A DNA stretch of 64,000 nucleotides from an uncultured Phycisphaerales bacterium (GCA_937871915.1 CALMPG010000134.1:1-64000), one strand, 5' to 3'; positions 31,021-40,148 are shown, counted from the stretch's first letter. Numbers and translations: made by a program. The notes: generated by a model not told the origin, from the letters alone.

Positions 31021-32232
31021 ATGCTGCGCACCGAAGACCTCGACTATCCCCTGCCGGAGGACCTCATCGCGAAGACCCCGGCACGGCCGCGCGACTCGGC
31101 CCGCCTGCTGGTCGTGTCACGTTCCGACCCTTCGCGCCTGGAACACCGCATCGTGCGGGAGTTGCCGGAGATCCTGCGGCCGACGGACGCTCGGGCCACG
31201 TCGCCGCGCGACGTGATGATCGTCAATGCCACGCGGGTGTTGCCGGCCCGGTTCATGGGCGTGCGTTCGGACACCGGCGGAAGGGCGGAGGGGCTGTACG
31301 TCGAGAACGCCCCCGGCCCCCCATCGAGCGGCGGTTCGGAGTGGATCGTTCTGCTCAAGATGCGTCGGATGAAGCCGGGAGTGGTGGTTCGGCTGCTCGA
31401 CCGCGCCGGAGCGGAGAGCGACCTGCGGCTCACGCTCATGGAGCGAGCGGGCGAAGACGGCGCGGCGTGGCGGGTCGGCGTGGCGTCTGATGCCGGCCCG
31501 TTGCAGCCGGACGCCCAAGCGCCCGCGTTGCTGGAGCGGGTCGGGCTGACGCCGATACCTCCGTACATCCGGGCCGCGCGGCGTGAGTCGCGGGTCGAGG
31601 TCGCCGACGACCAGGACCGGGCGACGTACCAGACGGTGTACGCGAGCGACCGAGGCGAGCGGGCGGGGTGCGGCAGCGTGGCCGCGCCGACCGCGGGCCT
31701 GCACTTCACGCCCGAGTTGCTGGCGCGGCTGACGGAGGCGGGCGTGGATCGGGCGGAGGTGACGCTGGACGTCGGGCTGGGGACGTTCAAGCCCGTCGAG
31801 GCGGAGTTCATCGAGCAGCACTCCATGCACGCGGAATGGTGCGGCGTTCCGGCGGAGACGGCGCGGGTGATCCAACGAGCCCGGAACACGCCCGCTGATG
31901 CTCGGGGGTGGTCGGGGCGCATCTTCGCGGTGGGGACGACGGCCGCGCGGACGCTCGAGTCGTTCGAGTCGCCCGCGGAGATGCTCAGCGGCGGGTCGAA
32001 ACAGACGCGGATCCTCATCACCCCCGGCTACCGGTTCCGGCACGTGGATGTGCTGATGACCAACTTCCACCTGCCCAGGAGCACGCTCATGGCGATGGTC
32101 GCGGCGATGCTGGCGCCGCCGGAGGGCGAGCCGAGCGTCGGCGTCGAACGGCTGCGGGCGATCTATGCCGAGGCGGTGCGGGAGCGATACCGGTTCTACT
32201 CGTATGGGGATGCGATGCTGGTGCTGCCGTAG
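31021..32232 (+). CDS. queA: tRNA preQ1(34) S-adenosylmethionine ribosyltransferase-isomerase
   Basis: Transfers and rearranges the ribosyl group of S-adenosylmethionine onto preQ1 in tRNA, a late step of queuosine synthesis. The 403-residue product has the N-terminal DYPLPEDLIAKTPARPRD, VNATRVLPARF, the central AAPTAGLHFTPELL block, and HVDVLMTNFHLPRSTLMAMV near the C terminus, all typical of QueA. The start ATG 31021 gives the expected N terminus. A loop around residues 75-110 is enlarged. It is convergent with the HAD gene, with 12 nt between stops. Confidence 0.95.
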   Translation: MLRTEDLDYPLPEDLIAKTPARPRDSARLLVVSRSDPSRLEHRIVRELPEILRPTDARATSPRDVMIVNATRVLPARFMGVRSDTGGRAEGLYVENAPGPPSSGGSEWIVLLKMRRMKPGVVVRLLDRAGAESDLRLTLMERAGEDGAAWRVGVASDAGPLQPDAQAPALLERVGLTPIPPYIRAARRESRVEVADDQDRATYQTVYASDRGERAGCGSVAAPTAGLHFTPELLARLTEAGVDRAEVTLDVGLGTFKPVEAEFIEQHSMHAEWCGVPAETARVIQRARNTPADARGWSGRIFAVGTTAARTLESFESPAEMLSGGSKQTRILITPGYRFRHVDVLMTNFHLPRSTLMAMVAAMLAPPEGEPSVGVERLRAIYAEAVRERYRFYSYGDAMLVLP

Positions 32233-32244
32233 GCGTGCGTGCGC

Positions 32245-33024
32245 TCACATCGCATCGATGCGCTCCAGAATCTCCACCACCCCCCACGCCTCCTCCGCCT
32301 TTGCCACATAGTCCGCCTTCGCCTTCATCTCCGGCGCGGCGTTGCCCGGGCAGGCAAACCACGCCACCTTTCGCCGGATCAACTCGTCACCCGCGGTGTC
32401 GCCGATCCCGGCCGTGCGATTCGGGTCGATCCCGGTGTGGGCCAGCAGGCGCTCGATCCCGGTGGACTTGTTCACGTGCTTAAGGTCGCAGTTGACGTAG
32501 AACCAGGTCATGCTCACCCGCATCGGCCACCGCCGAGCAGCAAACTCCGCCTCGATGCGCGGCATGATCGACTTGAGGTACTCGGTGTCGGCGTGGTACA
32601 GGCTCACGCTGGCGCTCTTGCCCGGCTGCTGGCTCACGGCGCGCGGGCCGAACTCGTTTTCCAGCCATGCCGCGGCGTCGCGCACGGCCCGCCGATGCTC
32701 GGGCGTGATGGCCGGGTCCATGAGGAACGCGTTGGAGGCCGGGTCCCACATCCAGACGCCGTTCTCGGCGATGAGCGGGACCGTCCGATTGCCCAGCAGC
32801 CTGCACATCGCCTCGGCGAAGGGTTGCGGGCGCCCGCTGCAGACCGTCAGCACCGGCCGGTCGCGCCGCTCGTGGGCGAGGCGGTTGTGCTCGGCGATCT
32901 TCGCGAGCGGCTCGACATCGAACGGCGCGGCCGTCTCCGGGGAGAGGCACCCGTCGATATCGCAGATGATCGCATCGAATCGGGGATGCGAAGTCCTCGG
33001 CGGCTGCGGCGGCGTCGTCGGCAT
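32245..33024 (-). CDS. HAD superfamily phosphatase
   Basis: The 259-residue product has the HAD motif I at FDAIICDIDGCLSP (about residues 16-29; Asp nucleophile and acid), motif II-like TVCSGRP, and the C-terminal GIGDTAGDELI with the conserved acids (motif IV), in a Cof-like arrangement with an inserted cap. It is probably a phosphatase on a small sugar- or glycerol-type phosphate; the closest shape is the sucrose-phosphate / mannosyl-3-phosphoglycerate phosphatase group. The start ATG 33024 is the first Met before the fold. It is divergent from the methyltransferase. Confidence 0.82.
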   Translation of the reverse strand: MPTTPPQPPRTSHPRFDAIICDIDGCLSPETAAPFDVEPLAKIAEHNRLAHERRDRPVLTVCSGRPQPFAEAMCRLLGNRTVPLIAENGVWMWDPASNAFLMDPAITPEHRRAVRDAAAWLENEFGPRAVSQQPGKSASVSLYHADTEYLKSIMPRIEAEFAARRWPMRVSMTWFYVNCDLKHVNKSTGIERLLAHTGIDPNRTAGIGDTAGDELIRRKVAWFACPGNAAPEMKAKADYVAKAEEAWGVVEILERIDAM

Positions 33025-33171
33025 CGCCGACGGTAGACCTCCTCTGGCCAACTTCGCGGCGGGCGGTCGCGGCCGCGGGTTTGTGCAACCGGACGCATCC
33101 TGCCTGATACCATTGCCCGTTCGCGCCGGGAAGCGCGAAACGCCCGGGGGGAACGGGTGATGGAGCCAGTC

Positions 33172-33846
33172 ATGGCCGCCGCAGAGATTGCCGGGAAGCC
33201 ACAGCCAAGCGCCAACGCCGAATCGTGGACCGACAGCCAGCGATACGAACTGGACTTCTGGAAGAACCGGTGGCCGTACCGCGACTGGCCCCTGGCGAAG
33301 TTGCAGGAACTGCGCCACGCGGACGCGACGTGGGTGCTCAAGAATCTCGGGTTCACATCCTCGGGACCCCGCACGTGGGAGGGCTTCGCCGGGAGCGTGC
33401 TGGAGGTCGGGTGCGGGCCGATCGGGTTCTTCGAGCTTGTCGAGGGCGTGGACGTCACGGCCAACGACTCGCTCATGGCCGCCTACGCGGCGGAGATCCC
33501 GTACGCGACGCTGGGCCGGCGCGGCTCGGCGAACTACGTCACGACGCAGATGCAGCAGTTCACCCAGAAGTTCCGCTTCGTGCTCTGCTCCAACGTCCTC
33601 GACCACACCGCCGACTGGATGGAGTTCCTCGAACTGCTCTCCTCGTGTGTCGAGCCGGGCGGGCAACTCCTGCTCATCACCGACACCCGCGGCCGGCCCA
33701 TGGAGGGCCACACGCAGGTCTTCTCCCCGGCCCAGTTGCAGCGGGCGCTGAGGTGGCTGGGGATGAAGACGGTGCACTCATGGCGGGTGGACGAGAAGCT
33801 CGACAAGCACCGGGACTATCAGGTCTTCGCCCGCGTCTCGGCATAG
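33172..33846 (+). CDS. SAM-dependent methyltransferase
   Basis: The 224-residue product has a class I methyltransferase core: motif I SVLEVGCGPIGFFELV (about 75-90), VTANDSLM with the acidic ribose contact, FVLCSNVLDHTADW (motif II), and PGGQLLLITDTRGRP (motif III). The substrate is unknown. ATG 33172 is preferred to 33160 because GGAG lies 6 nt upstream. It ends 38 nt before aroC on the same strand and is probably transcribed with it, though a metabolic link is not evident. Confidence 0.82.
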   Translation: MAAAEIAGKPQPSANAESWTDSQRYELDFWKNRWPYRDWPLAKLQELRHADATWVLKNLGFTSSGPRTWEGFAGSVLEVGCGPIGFFELVEGVDVTANDSLMAAYAAEIPYATLGRRGSANYVTTQMQQFTQKFRFVLCSNVLDHTADWMEFLELLSSCVEPGGQLLLITDTRGRPMEGHTQVFSPAQLQRALRWLGMKTVHSWRVDEKLDKHRDYQVFARVSA

Positions 33847-33884
33847 GCCAATGGGGCCGGCCGATTCGGCCGATACTGTTGGCC

Positions 33885-35072
33885 ATGGCCTGCCTGACCT
33901 ACCAGACCGCCGGCGAATCCCACGGACCCGCGATGATCGCGCTGGTCTCGGGCCTCCCCGCCGGGATGGCCGTGGACGTCGGGTTCATCAACGCCGAACT
34001 CGCCCGCCGCCAGGGCGGGTACGGGCGCGGGGCCCGCCAGCGGATCGAGACCGACACCGTGGAGATCCTCTCCGGCCTCCGGCACGGCCACACGATGGGC
34101 TCGCCGGTCTGCCTGAAGGTCGCCAACAAGGACTCACGGCTGGATGATGTGGCCAAGACGCCGCCGGTGCACACGCCGCGCCCGGGGCACGCCGATCTTG
34201 CGGGGAGCATCAAGTACCTGACGACCGACTGCCGCGAGACGCTCGAGCGGGCCTCGGCCCGGGAGACGGCGGCCCGCGTGGCCGCGGGGGCGCTGGCCCG
34301 CTGCCTGCTGCGCGATGTGGGCATCGAGGTGTTCGGGTTTGTGCGCTCCATCTACGACGCGGCGTGGTGCGGCGAGGTGAGCGAAACCAACTGGAAGTCT
34401 CTCGTGGCCCTTCGCGATGCGTCCGAGACGTATTGCCCCGACGGCGCGGCGGGCGAGGTCACGCAGCGCCAGTGTGCCGCGATCCGGCAGGCCAAGATCG
34501 ACAAGGACACCGTGGGCGGCCTCGTCGAGGCCCACGCCTTCGGGTGCCCGCCCGGGCTGGGCTCGACGATGAACTGGCACGAGCGGCTCGACGCCCGCCT
34601 GGCCGCGGCGGTCATGGGGATCCAGGCGTTCAAGGCCGTGGAAATCGGGCTGGGCAAGGAGTGTGCGGCCCGTCCGGGGTCCAAGGTGCACGATCCGATC
34701 CGGTTCGATCCGGATCGGCGTGGCGCGCCGGGCCTTGGATTCGTCCGCGACACCAACAACGCCGGCGGGATCGAGGGGGGCATGACCAACGGCGCGCCGG
34801 TGGTGGTGCGCGGGACGATGAAGCCCATTTCCACGCTGCTGCGCGGCATGCCGAGCGTCGATCTGAACACGATGCGGGCCGCGACGAGCGCGTACGAGCG
34901 GTCGGACATCTGCGCGGTTTCGGCCGCGAGCGTGGTGATGGAGCACGCCGTGGCGTTCGAGATCGCGAAGGCTCTGCGGGAGAAGTTCGGGGGCGACTCG
35001 ATGATCGAGGTTCGCGACCAGTTCTCGCGGTTTCTCGAACTGGCCCGGCGCTTGCCGCTCCCGAGCGAGTAG
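33885..35072 (+). CDS. aroC: Chorismate synthase
   Basis: Converts 5-enolpyruvylshikimate 3-phosphate to chorismate using reduced FMN, the last step of the shikimate pathway. The 395-residue product has the starting TYQTAGESHGPAM, GYGRGARQRIETDTVEI, the RASARETAARVAAGALAR segment for FMN binding, and IEGGMTNGAPVVVRGTMKP. Length and motifs are normal. The ATG at 33885 lies 38 nt after the methyltransferase stop, with no clear ribosome binding site, so coupling is likely. It ends 3 nt before a convergent small membrane protein. Confidence 0.96.
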   Translation: MACLTYQTAGESHGPAMIALVSGLPAGMAVDVGFINAELARRQGGYGRGARQRIETDTVEILSGLRHGHTMGSPVCLKVANKDSRLDDVAKTPPVHTPRPGHADLAGSIKYLTTDCRETLERASARETAARVAAGALARCLLRDVGIEVFGFVRSIYDAAWCGEVSETNWKSLVALRDASETYCPDGAAGEVTQRQCAAIRQAKIDKDTVGGLVEAHAFGCPPGLGSTMNWHERLDARLAAAVMGIQAFKAVEIGLGKECAARPGSKVHDPIRFDPDRRGAPGLGFVRDTNNAGGIEGGMTNGAPVVVRGTMKPISTLLRGMPSVDLNTMRAATSAYERSDICAVSAASVVMEHAVAFEIAKALREKFGGDSMIEVRDQFSRFLELARRLPLPSE

Positions 35073-35075
35073 GCC

Positions 35076-35357
35076 CTACTCGCGCTCGCGGCGGTCCCGC
35101 GGATCGGGGGCTCGGATGGCCTCGGCGCGTTCCTTGGCGCGCGCCTGTTGCTGCGCTTTGTGGCGTGAGTACGCACCCAGCAGCACCGGTCCGGCCCCGC
35201 ACATGCTCACGACGGCCCCCGCAAAGAGCAGGAACGACGCGGTGCCCGGCGGGAGGAACACGTAGAGCAGCGCGGCCGCGATGCCCGCGACCACCACCAG
35301 CAGGCCCGCGCCCACCCATGCCCAGCGAGGAATGGGGGGGACGCCCGAGCCGCTCAT
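35076..35357 (-). CDS. Small membrane protein, two helices
   Basis: A 93-residue product with two hydrophobic stretches (about 13-36 and 41-62) and a strongly charged C-terminal tail of alternating Arg, Lys and Glu. I do not recognise the family. ATG 35357 is used; an in-frame GTG at 35369 is possible. It converges on aroC with only 3 nt between stops. Confidence 0.6.
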   Translation of the reverse strand: MSGSGVPPIPRWAWVGAGLLVVVAGIAAALLYVFLPPGTASFLLFAGAVVSMCGAGPVLLGAYSRHKAQQQARAKERAEAIRAPDPRDRRERE

Positions 35358-35519
35358 GGCATGCTCCACCTGGACGCGGCGGGCGGGGAGGCACGGTGGA
35401 TCATCTCGGGAGTGTCGCCCACGCGGGACGATCCGTCAAGTCCGGTCCCATAAGCGGCCGGCCTCGACGGTGGGTCGGTCCGGTGTGTTCCGATCCGGTT
35501 TGGGCGTCGATGTCCGGGC

Positions 35520-35735
35520 ATGGACCTCTCCCCGGGCACGTTGTTCTCCGGCCTGCTCCTCGGCGCGATCGGCATGGCCTTGTTCATCTATGGCAAGAAG
35601 CAGACGGACTTTCGCTGCCTCGCGGCCGGGATCGCGCTGTGCATCGCCCCATACGTCATTGGGTCGATGATGGCGCTCTGGCTGGTCAGCGCGGCGGTGA
35701 TCGCGGGCCTGGTGGCCTGGGTGAAGTACGGCTGA
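35520..35735 (+). CDS. Small membrane protein, two to three helices
   Basis: A 71-residue product starting MDLSPGTLFSGLLLGAIGMA with hydrophobic segments near 6-24, 33-50 and 51-67 and FIYGKKQ after the first. The clean N terminus and ending support a real gene. Function unknown. It faces the convergent msrB gene, 9 nt away. Confidence 0.7.
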   Translation: MDLSPGTLFSGLLLGAIGMALFIYGKKQTDFRCLAAGIALCIAPYVIGSMMALWLVSAAVIAGLVAWVKYG

Positions 35736-35744
35736 ACGGCGCGC

Positions 35745-36350
35745 TCAGGGGTTGGCGGGCGTCGGGGGCGCGCCCTCTGTTTTCTTCGTCGCCCCCGGCT
35801 CGAGCTCGATCGAGGCGGAGTTGATGCAGTACCGCAGGTGGGTGGACGTCGGGCCGTCGTCGAAGACGTGGCCGAGGTGCCCGCCGCACCGGGCGCAGGT
35901 GACTTCCGTGCGGACCATGCCGTGGCTGGTGTCCTGGTGCTCCTCGATGGTCCCCGCGGCGATCATCCGGTCGAAGCTCGGCCAGCCGCACTCCGAATCG
36001 AACTTGGCGTCGGAGCTGAACAGGACCGCGCCGCACGCGGCGCACTTGTACAGACCGGGAGTCTTGGTGTCCCAGTACTTGCCCGAGAACGCCCGCTCGG
36101 TGCCCTTCTGCCGGAGCACCTCGTACTGCATGGGCGTGAGCTGCTGCTTCCACTGGGCCTCGGACTTCACGACCTTGCCGGACGAGGGCGCGGCGGCGGG
36201 CACGGCATTGGCGGCGGGCTGGGCGGGGGTGGGCTTGGTGGCCACGGTGGTTGCTTCCTTTGGCGGGTTTGCGGTCGTCGCGCTGGGCGGGCCCTCGGAG
36301 CAGGCCGCCAGGGCCACGATCGCAAAGAGTGGGATCATTCGCTTGAACAC
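35745..36350 (-). CDS. msrB: Peptide-methionine (R)-S-oxide reductase, lipoprotein form
   Basis: Reduces methionine R-sulfoxide in proteins. The 201-residue product has a lipobox ending LAAC at residue 17, so it is lipid-anchored and should act outside the cytoplasm. A low-complexity linker (20-60) precedes the catalytic domain: zinc pairs CAAC and CARC, GWPSFD, GGHLGHVFDDGP and the catalytic Cys in LRYCINSASIEL. The GTG start at 36350 has GGAG 7 nt upstream. The leader of about 430 nt contains an attenuator-like structure. msrA lies upstream on the same strand and covers the S epimer. Confidence 0.94.
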   Translation of the reverse strand: MFKRMIPLFAIVALAACSEGPPSATTANPPKEATTVATKPTPAQPAANAVPAAAPSSGKVVKSEAQWKQQLTPMQYEVLRQKGTERAFSGKYWDTKTPGLYKCAACGAVLFSSDAKFDSECGWPSFDRMIAAGTIEEHQDTSHGMVRTEVTCARCGGHLGHVFDDGPTSTHLRYCINSASIELEPGATKKTEGAPPTPANP

Positions 36351-36440
36351 GTCATCGCTCCGTTTCCCCGCGGCCCCCGCTTGAGCAGTTCATACGTCCA
36401 CGGGATGCCGGCGGCCGAAGTGGGCATCGCCGATCCACAA

Positions 36441-36507
36441 AGAAAAAACCCCCGACCCGACGCGGACAACACCGCCGGGCCGGAGGTTTCCAGATGGTCG
36501 AAACCTC
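36441..36507 (-). promoter_or_regulatory. Attenuator-like leader between msrA and msrB
   Basis: On the minus strand GAGGTTTC / GAAACCTC (8 bp, 36500-36507 with 36483-36490) is followed by a terminator whose first arm starts inside the second GAAACCTC arm: AACCTCCGGCCCG (36476-36488) with CGGGTCGGGGGTT (36447-36459, GU pairs allowed), then TTTTTT. The two structures share 6 nt and exclude each other, the classic attenuation arrangement. The 36508-36784 part holds a GGGG / CCCC hairpin near 36612 and no known aptamer that I recognise. Confidence 0.55.
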
Positions 36508-36784
36508 GAGCGAATCCGAGATGCAGTGGAGCAACGATCGTGCCAACACGCATTCTCCCTTGAACATGTACGCGACGAAACGCGGGCCGGTGCGCACGCG
36601 GGGCTTCAATCCCCCACCGAACCCGACTTTACCCAGAATCTGTGCGTCGCCCATCCCCGCATTCGGCGGGATCGCGTCCCGAACGCTCATACCGGCCGGC
36701 CATCGAAATCCGAGCCCGGCGGCCGGCCAGCATTCGCCGACCCCGGCCTGCGTTGGCCGAACAGCACAACGGGGTGGCCAAGGG

Positions 36785-37549
36785 TCAATCGCCGTCGTCG
36801 GCGGGCGGCAAGTGGCAGTTGTTTTCCAGGCCGTTCTTGGCGAAGTAGTTCTGGTGGTACTCCTCGGCACGCCAGAACTCGCCGGCCTTGACGATCTCGG
36901 TGGCGATCGGGGCCTTGAACTTGCCGCTCTTGTCGAGCCTGGCCTTCACGGCCTCGGCGGTGGCCTTCTGCTCCGGCGAGTAGTAGAAGATCGCCGAGCG
37001 ATACTGGGTGCCGACGTCCGGCCCCTGGCGGTTGACCTGCGTCGGGTCGTGGAACTTGAAGAACTTGCCGACGAGCTTCTCATAGGAGATCTTCGACGGG
37101 TCGAACTCGATCTTCACGACCTCGGCGTGGCCGGTGGTGCTCGAGCACACCTGCTTGTACGTCGCGTTGGGCGTGTGTCCGCCCGCGTAGCCGCAGGCGG
37201 TGTCCACGACGCCGGGGATCTGCTTGAGCACCCCTTCCACGCCCCAGAAGCATCCCGCCCCGAACATGGCTGTTTCCGTCTTGGTCGGCGTCGTCGTCAT
37301 GGGTGTTGATTCCGTTTTCGCAGAGACCGCACTGATCACCGCCCCCGCGGGCTTGGGCTCGGGCCGAGCGTCCGCAACCGGATCCCGCTGCTTCGGCGCG
37401 GGGGCGCATCCGCTTGGCCCGCCGAGCGCGCCGATCGCCATGCTCATCGGGCAGGAGGCACACGGGCTGTGCCACCGGTACGCGCCCCAGAGGCCAAGAA
37501 ACCCAATGGTTCCGACGACCCCGACGGCGATCAACTTGGCACTTATCAT
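36785..37549 (-). CDS. msrA: Peptide-methionine (S)-S-oxide reductase, membrane-anchored
   Basis: Reduces methionine S-sulfoxide in proteins. The 254-residue product carries an N-terminal membrane anchor (about 4-24) and a CxxC-containing linker (CASC near residue 30) before the catalytic domain, which starts with the nucleophile motif GAGCFWG near residue 97. GYAGGHTPNATYKQVCSSTTGHAEVV and YRSAIFYYSPEQ follow, all typical of MsrA. The anchor places it outside the membrane, matching the lipoprotein MsrB next door. The start ATG is 37549. Confidence 0.95.
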   Translation of the reverse strand: MISAKLIAVGVVGTIGFLGLWGAYRWHSPCASCPMSMAIGALGGPSGCAPAPKQRDPVADARPEPKPAGAVISAVSAKTESTPMTTTPTKTETAMFGAGCFWGVEGVLKQIPGVVDTACGYAGGHTPNATYKQVCSSTTGHAEVVKIEFDPSKISYEKLVGKFFKFHDPTQVNRQGPDVGTQYRSAIFYYSPEQKATAEAVKARLDKSGKFKAPIATEIVKAGEFWRAEEYHQNYFAKNGLENNCHLPPADDGD

Positions 37550-37608
37550 GGTCGAGCCCTTTCGATACCCCCGGCCCGCGCCCCAAGACCCCGGAACGAC
37601 TGCCACAC

Positions 37609-39138
37609 ATGCCCTTGGATTCCTCTTCTACAACCGACGATACGCTTGGGTTCGATCTCGCGGGCCTGCTCCGGGCCAATCGGGACAATGCCCTCCCGTT
37701 GTTCGAGGCCCACATCAACCCGGCGTTTGCCGCGGTGCTCAAGACCATCGGCTTCGACGTGAAGTTCGAGAAGGGCCGGGGGGCGTACCTTTTCGACGAT
37801 GCCGGCAACAGGTACATCGACTGCCTCGGGGGCTACGCCGTCTTCGCGGGGGGACGCAACCACCCGGTCATCCGCGCGGCCCTCAGGCAGGCCATGGACC
37901 TCGATTTGCCGAACCTGCCGGGCGTGGGGACGTTTCGAGTGGCGGGCCTGCTCGCCCGCGAACTCGTCGCCCTGGCGCGGAAGGACCACCGCGACGGCAC
38001 GGCCCTGGACACCTGCTTCTTCGCCAGCGGCGGGGCGGAGGCGATCGACGCCGCGCTCAAGCATGCCCGGGCGGCGACCCGGCGCGAGCGGGTGGTGTAT
38101 TGCCGCCGGGCGTACCACGGCCTGACGATGGGCGCGCTGTCCGTGACCGGCAACGCGGAGTTCCGCGACGGGTTCGGGTCGTTCCTGAACACCACCGAGA
38201 TTCCGTTCAACGATCTCGCGGCTCTCGAGGCCGAACTCAAGAAGGGAGGGGGAGGGGGGGTCGCGGCGTTCATCTGCGAGCCGATCCAGGGCAAGGGCGT
38301 GAACCTGCCGGCGGACGACTACCTGCGGCGGGTGAGCGAACTCTGCCGGGCCCATGGGGCGCTGTTCATTCTCGATGAGATCCAGACGGGGCTCGGCCGG
38401 ACGGGGAAGATGTTCGCGGGCGAGCACTTCGGCATGGGCGCGGCGGGTGCCTCCGGCTGGTGCCCGGACATCATGGTGATCGCCAAGGCGCTCTCGGGCG
38501 GGTATGTCCCCGTCTCGTGTGTGCTCACCAAGCGGTGGATCCACCAGAAGGTCTTCACGAGCATGAACAACTGCTCGCGGATCCAGAACACGTTCAGCAT
38601 GAACGACCTGGCGATGGTCGCGGGGCTGGCCTCGCTGCACGTGCTGAGGACCGAGAAGATCGTCGAGAACGCCGCGACCGTCGGCGAGTATCTCATGGAC
38701 GGCCTGCGGCGCACGCTCGCCAAGTACGACATGGTCAAGGAAGTCCGCGGGCGCGGCCTGATGGTCGCCGTCGAGTTCCAGCGTCCCAGATCGTTCCTGA
38801 TGGGCCAGGCGTGGGACATGCTCCACACACTCGACCCGAGCCTGTTCTGCCAGGCGATCATCCTGCCCATGATGAGCGACCACCGCGTCATCGCTCAGGT
38901 GGCCGGGCACCGACTCGACGTGATCAAACTCATCCCCGCGCTGGTCTTCTCCAAGGCCGATGCCGACGAGGTCATCCGGGCGATGGATGTGTGCATCGGC
39001 AACTGCCAGAAACTCCCGGGGCCGATCTACGAGGTGGGGAAGAAACTCGGCTCGGCGGCCATCAGGCGGATGGGAGGGGGGGGCGTCTCCGGGGCCGGGA
39101 CAAGCGAGCAGACCCCGGAGCCGGCCGCAACTGCCTGA
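37609..39138 (+). CDS. Class III pyridoxal-phosphate aminotransferase
   Basis: The 509-residue product is a fold type I, class III aminotransferase (ornithine / putrescine / 4-aminobutyrate group). It shows FFASGGAEAIDAALKHAR, FICEPIQGKGVNLP, LFILDEIQTGLGRTGKMFA and the lysine that forms the Schiff base in VIAKALSGGYVPVS. C-terminal about 30 residues are Gly/Pro/Ala-rich and probably disordered. The amino donor cannot be named from sequence alone. The start ATG 37609 is divergent from msrA, with 59 nt between starts. Confidence 0.88.
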   Translation: MPLDSSSTTDDTLGFDLAGLLRANRDNALPLFEAHINPAFAAVLKTIGFDVKFEKGRGAYLFDDAGNRYIDCLGGYAVFAGGRNHPVIRAALRQAMDLDLPNLPGVGTFRVAGLLARELVALARKDHRDGTALDTCFFASGGAEAIDAALKHARAATRRERVVYCRRAYHGLTMGALSVTGNAEFRDGFGSFLNTTEIPFNDLAALEAELKKGGGGGVAAFICEPIQGKGVNLPADDYLRRVSELCRAHGALFILDEIQTGLGRTGKMFAGEHFGMGAAGASGWCPDIMVIAKALSGGYVPVSCVLTKRWIHQKVFTSMNNCSRIQNTFSMNDLAMVAGLASLHVLRTEKIVENAATVGEYLMDGLRRTLAKYDMVKEVRGRGLMVAVEFQRPRSFLMGQAWDMLHTLDPSLFCQAIILPMMSDHRVIAQVAGHRLDVIKLIPALVFSKADADEVIRAMDVCIGNCQKLPGPIYEVGKKLGSAAIRRMGGGGVSGAGTSEQTPEPAATA

Positions 39139-39312
39139 TTTTCAGGCACTTGCACCTCGCGCCCGACAACCGACAGATGTCCTGCGTGCGGGATCGCCCA
39201 CACTACACTCAATGTTGAGCCGCCCTGGGGAACAGGGCGATTGCGCCGCCGGCGTGTGTCCGGCGGGCGACACGCCACCCGGGCTGACGCGGCTCACCCC
39301 GGAACATCACGT

Positions 39313-40047
39313 ATGAAACGCCTCTTCGCTCTTGCTCTCGTTGCGTCCTTCATGGGCGCGCCAACCGTTCTGGCACAGGGCAAGTCCAGCGGGCCCGGCG
39401 CGCCGTCGGCACAGCCCGACAAGGCCCCCCCCCACTCCCCGAAGTCGATCGAGAAGCCCAAAGCCGACAAGCCCGCGCCCTTCACCAGTCCTCGCAAGGG
39501 CGAGGACAAGATGAAGGCGTTCGAGGAGGCCAACAAGCCGGGCCCGAGCCACAAGATGCTCGAGCAGTTCGTGGGCGAGTGGGCGGCCGAGGCCAAGGAC
39601 CTGACCCCGGGCGAGGAAAACGTTGACAAGGGGACCATGACCATCACCATGATGTACGGCAACCGCTTCATGTCGATGGACTTCGACGGGCGCAACCACG
39701 GCAAGTTCTTCCGCGGCGGGGGCATGATGGGGTACAACAACGCCGAGAAGCGTTTCGAGGCGACCTGGGCCGACTCCATGAGCACCGGGATCATGTACAT
39801 GACGGGATCTTCGAGCGGCGACGGCAAGGTGTTCACCTTGACGGGCGAGGCCCCAAACCCCATGACGGGCAAGAAGGCCACGTGGAAGGAAGTCATCACG
39901 ATCACGAGCAAGGACACGTGGCGAGACGACTTCTCCATGATCGACGGCGGCAAGGAGATGAAGGTGATGGAGATCACCTACACCCGCGCGGGCGTGGGTG
40001 GGAAGAAGGACTCGGAGAAGAAGGACGAAAAGCCCAAGGGCAAGTGA
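39313..40047 (+). CDS. Secreted DUF1579 family protein
   Basis: The 244-residue product has a signal peptide (about 1-21, ending LAQG), a Pro/Lys-rich linker (25-65) and a DUF1579-type domain: MLEQFVGEWAAEAK, TMMYGNRFMSMDFDGRN, MMGYNNAEKRFEATWADSMST, and ITITSKDTWRDDFSMIDGGKE. The family has no known activity; the fold resembles a lipocalin-like barrel. A charged Lys/Glu tail ends it. A strong terminator follows about 25 nt after the stop. Confidence 0.82.
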   Translation: MKRLFALALVASFMGAPTVLAQGKSSGPGAPSAQPDKAPPHSPKSIEKPKADKPAPFTSPRKGEDKMKAFEEANKPGPSHKMLEQFVGEWAAEAKDLTPGEENVDKGTMTITMMYGNRFMSMDFDGRNHGKFFRGGGMMGYNNAEKRFEATWADSMSTGIMYMTGSSSGDGKVFTLTGEAPNPMTGKKATWKEVITITSKDTWRDDFSMIDGGKEMKVMEITYTRAGVGGKKDSEKKDEKPKGK

Positions 40048-40071
40048 GCGGTCGGATCATCGAGTGTCCAC

Positions 40072-40105
40072 GAAAAAACCCCGCGAGCTGCGGGGTTCTT
40101 TCTTT
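40072..40105. terminator. Bidirectional Rho-independent terminator
   Basis: AACCCCGC / GCGGGGTT with loop GAGCT, preceded by AAAAAA and followed by TTCTTTCTTTC, so it works for both the DUF1579 gene and the convergent peptidoglycan-binding gene. Confidence 0.88.
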
Positions 40106-40148
40106 CGATTGTCTATCCCTGCGGCTTGGAAGTGCCGCTCGTCGCCGA

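Noticed and set aside
36335..36553. Leader peptide or small ORF before msrB
   Set aside because: The ribosome binding site is too close to the ATG, and the frame crosses the terminator with no conserved features.
36508..36784. SAM-type riboswitch before msrB
   Set aside because: I looked for the conserved cores of the SAM-I and SAM-II classes and did not find them; only the attenuator-like 3' part is supported.
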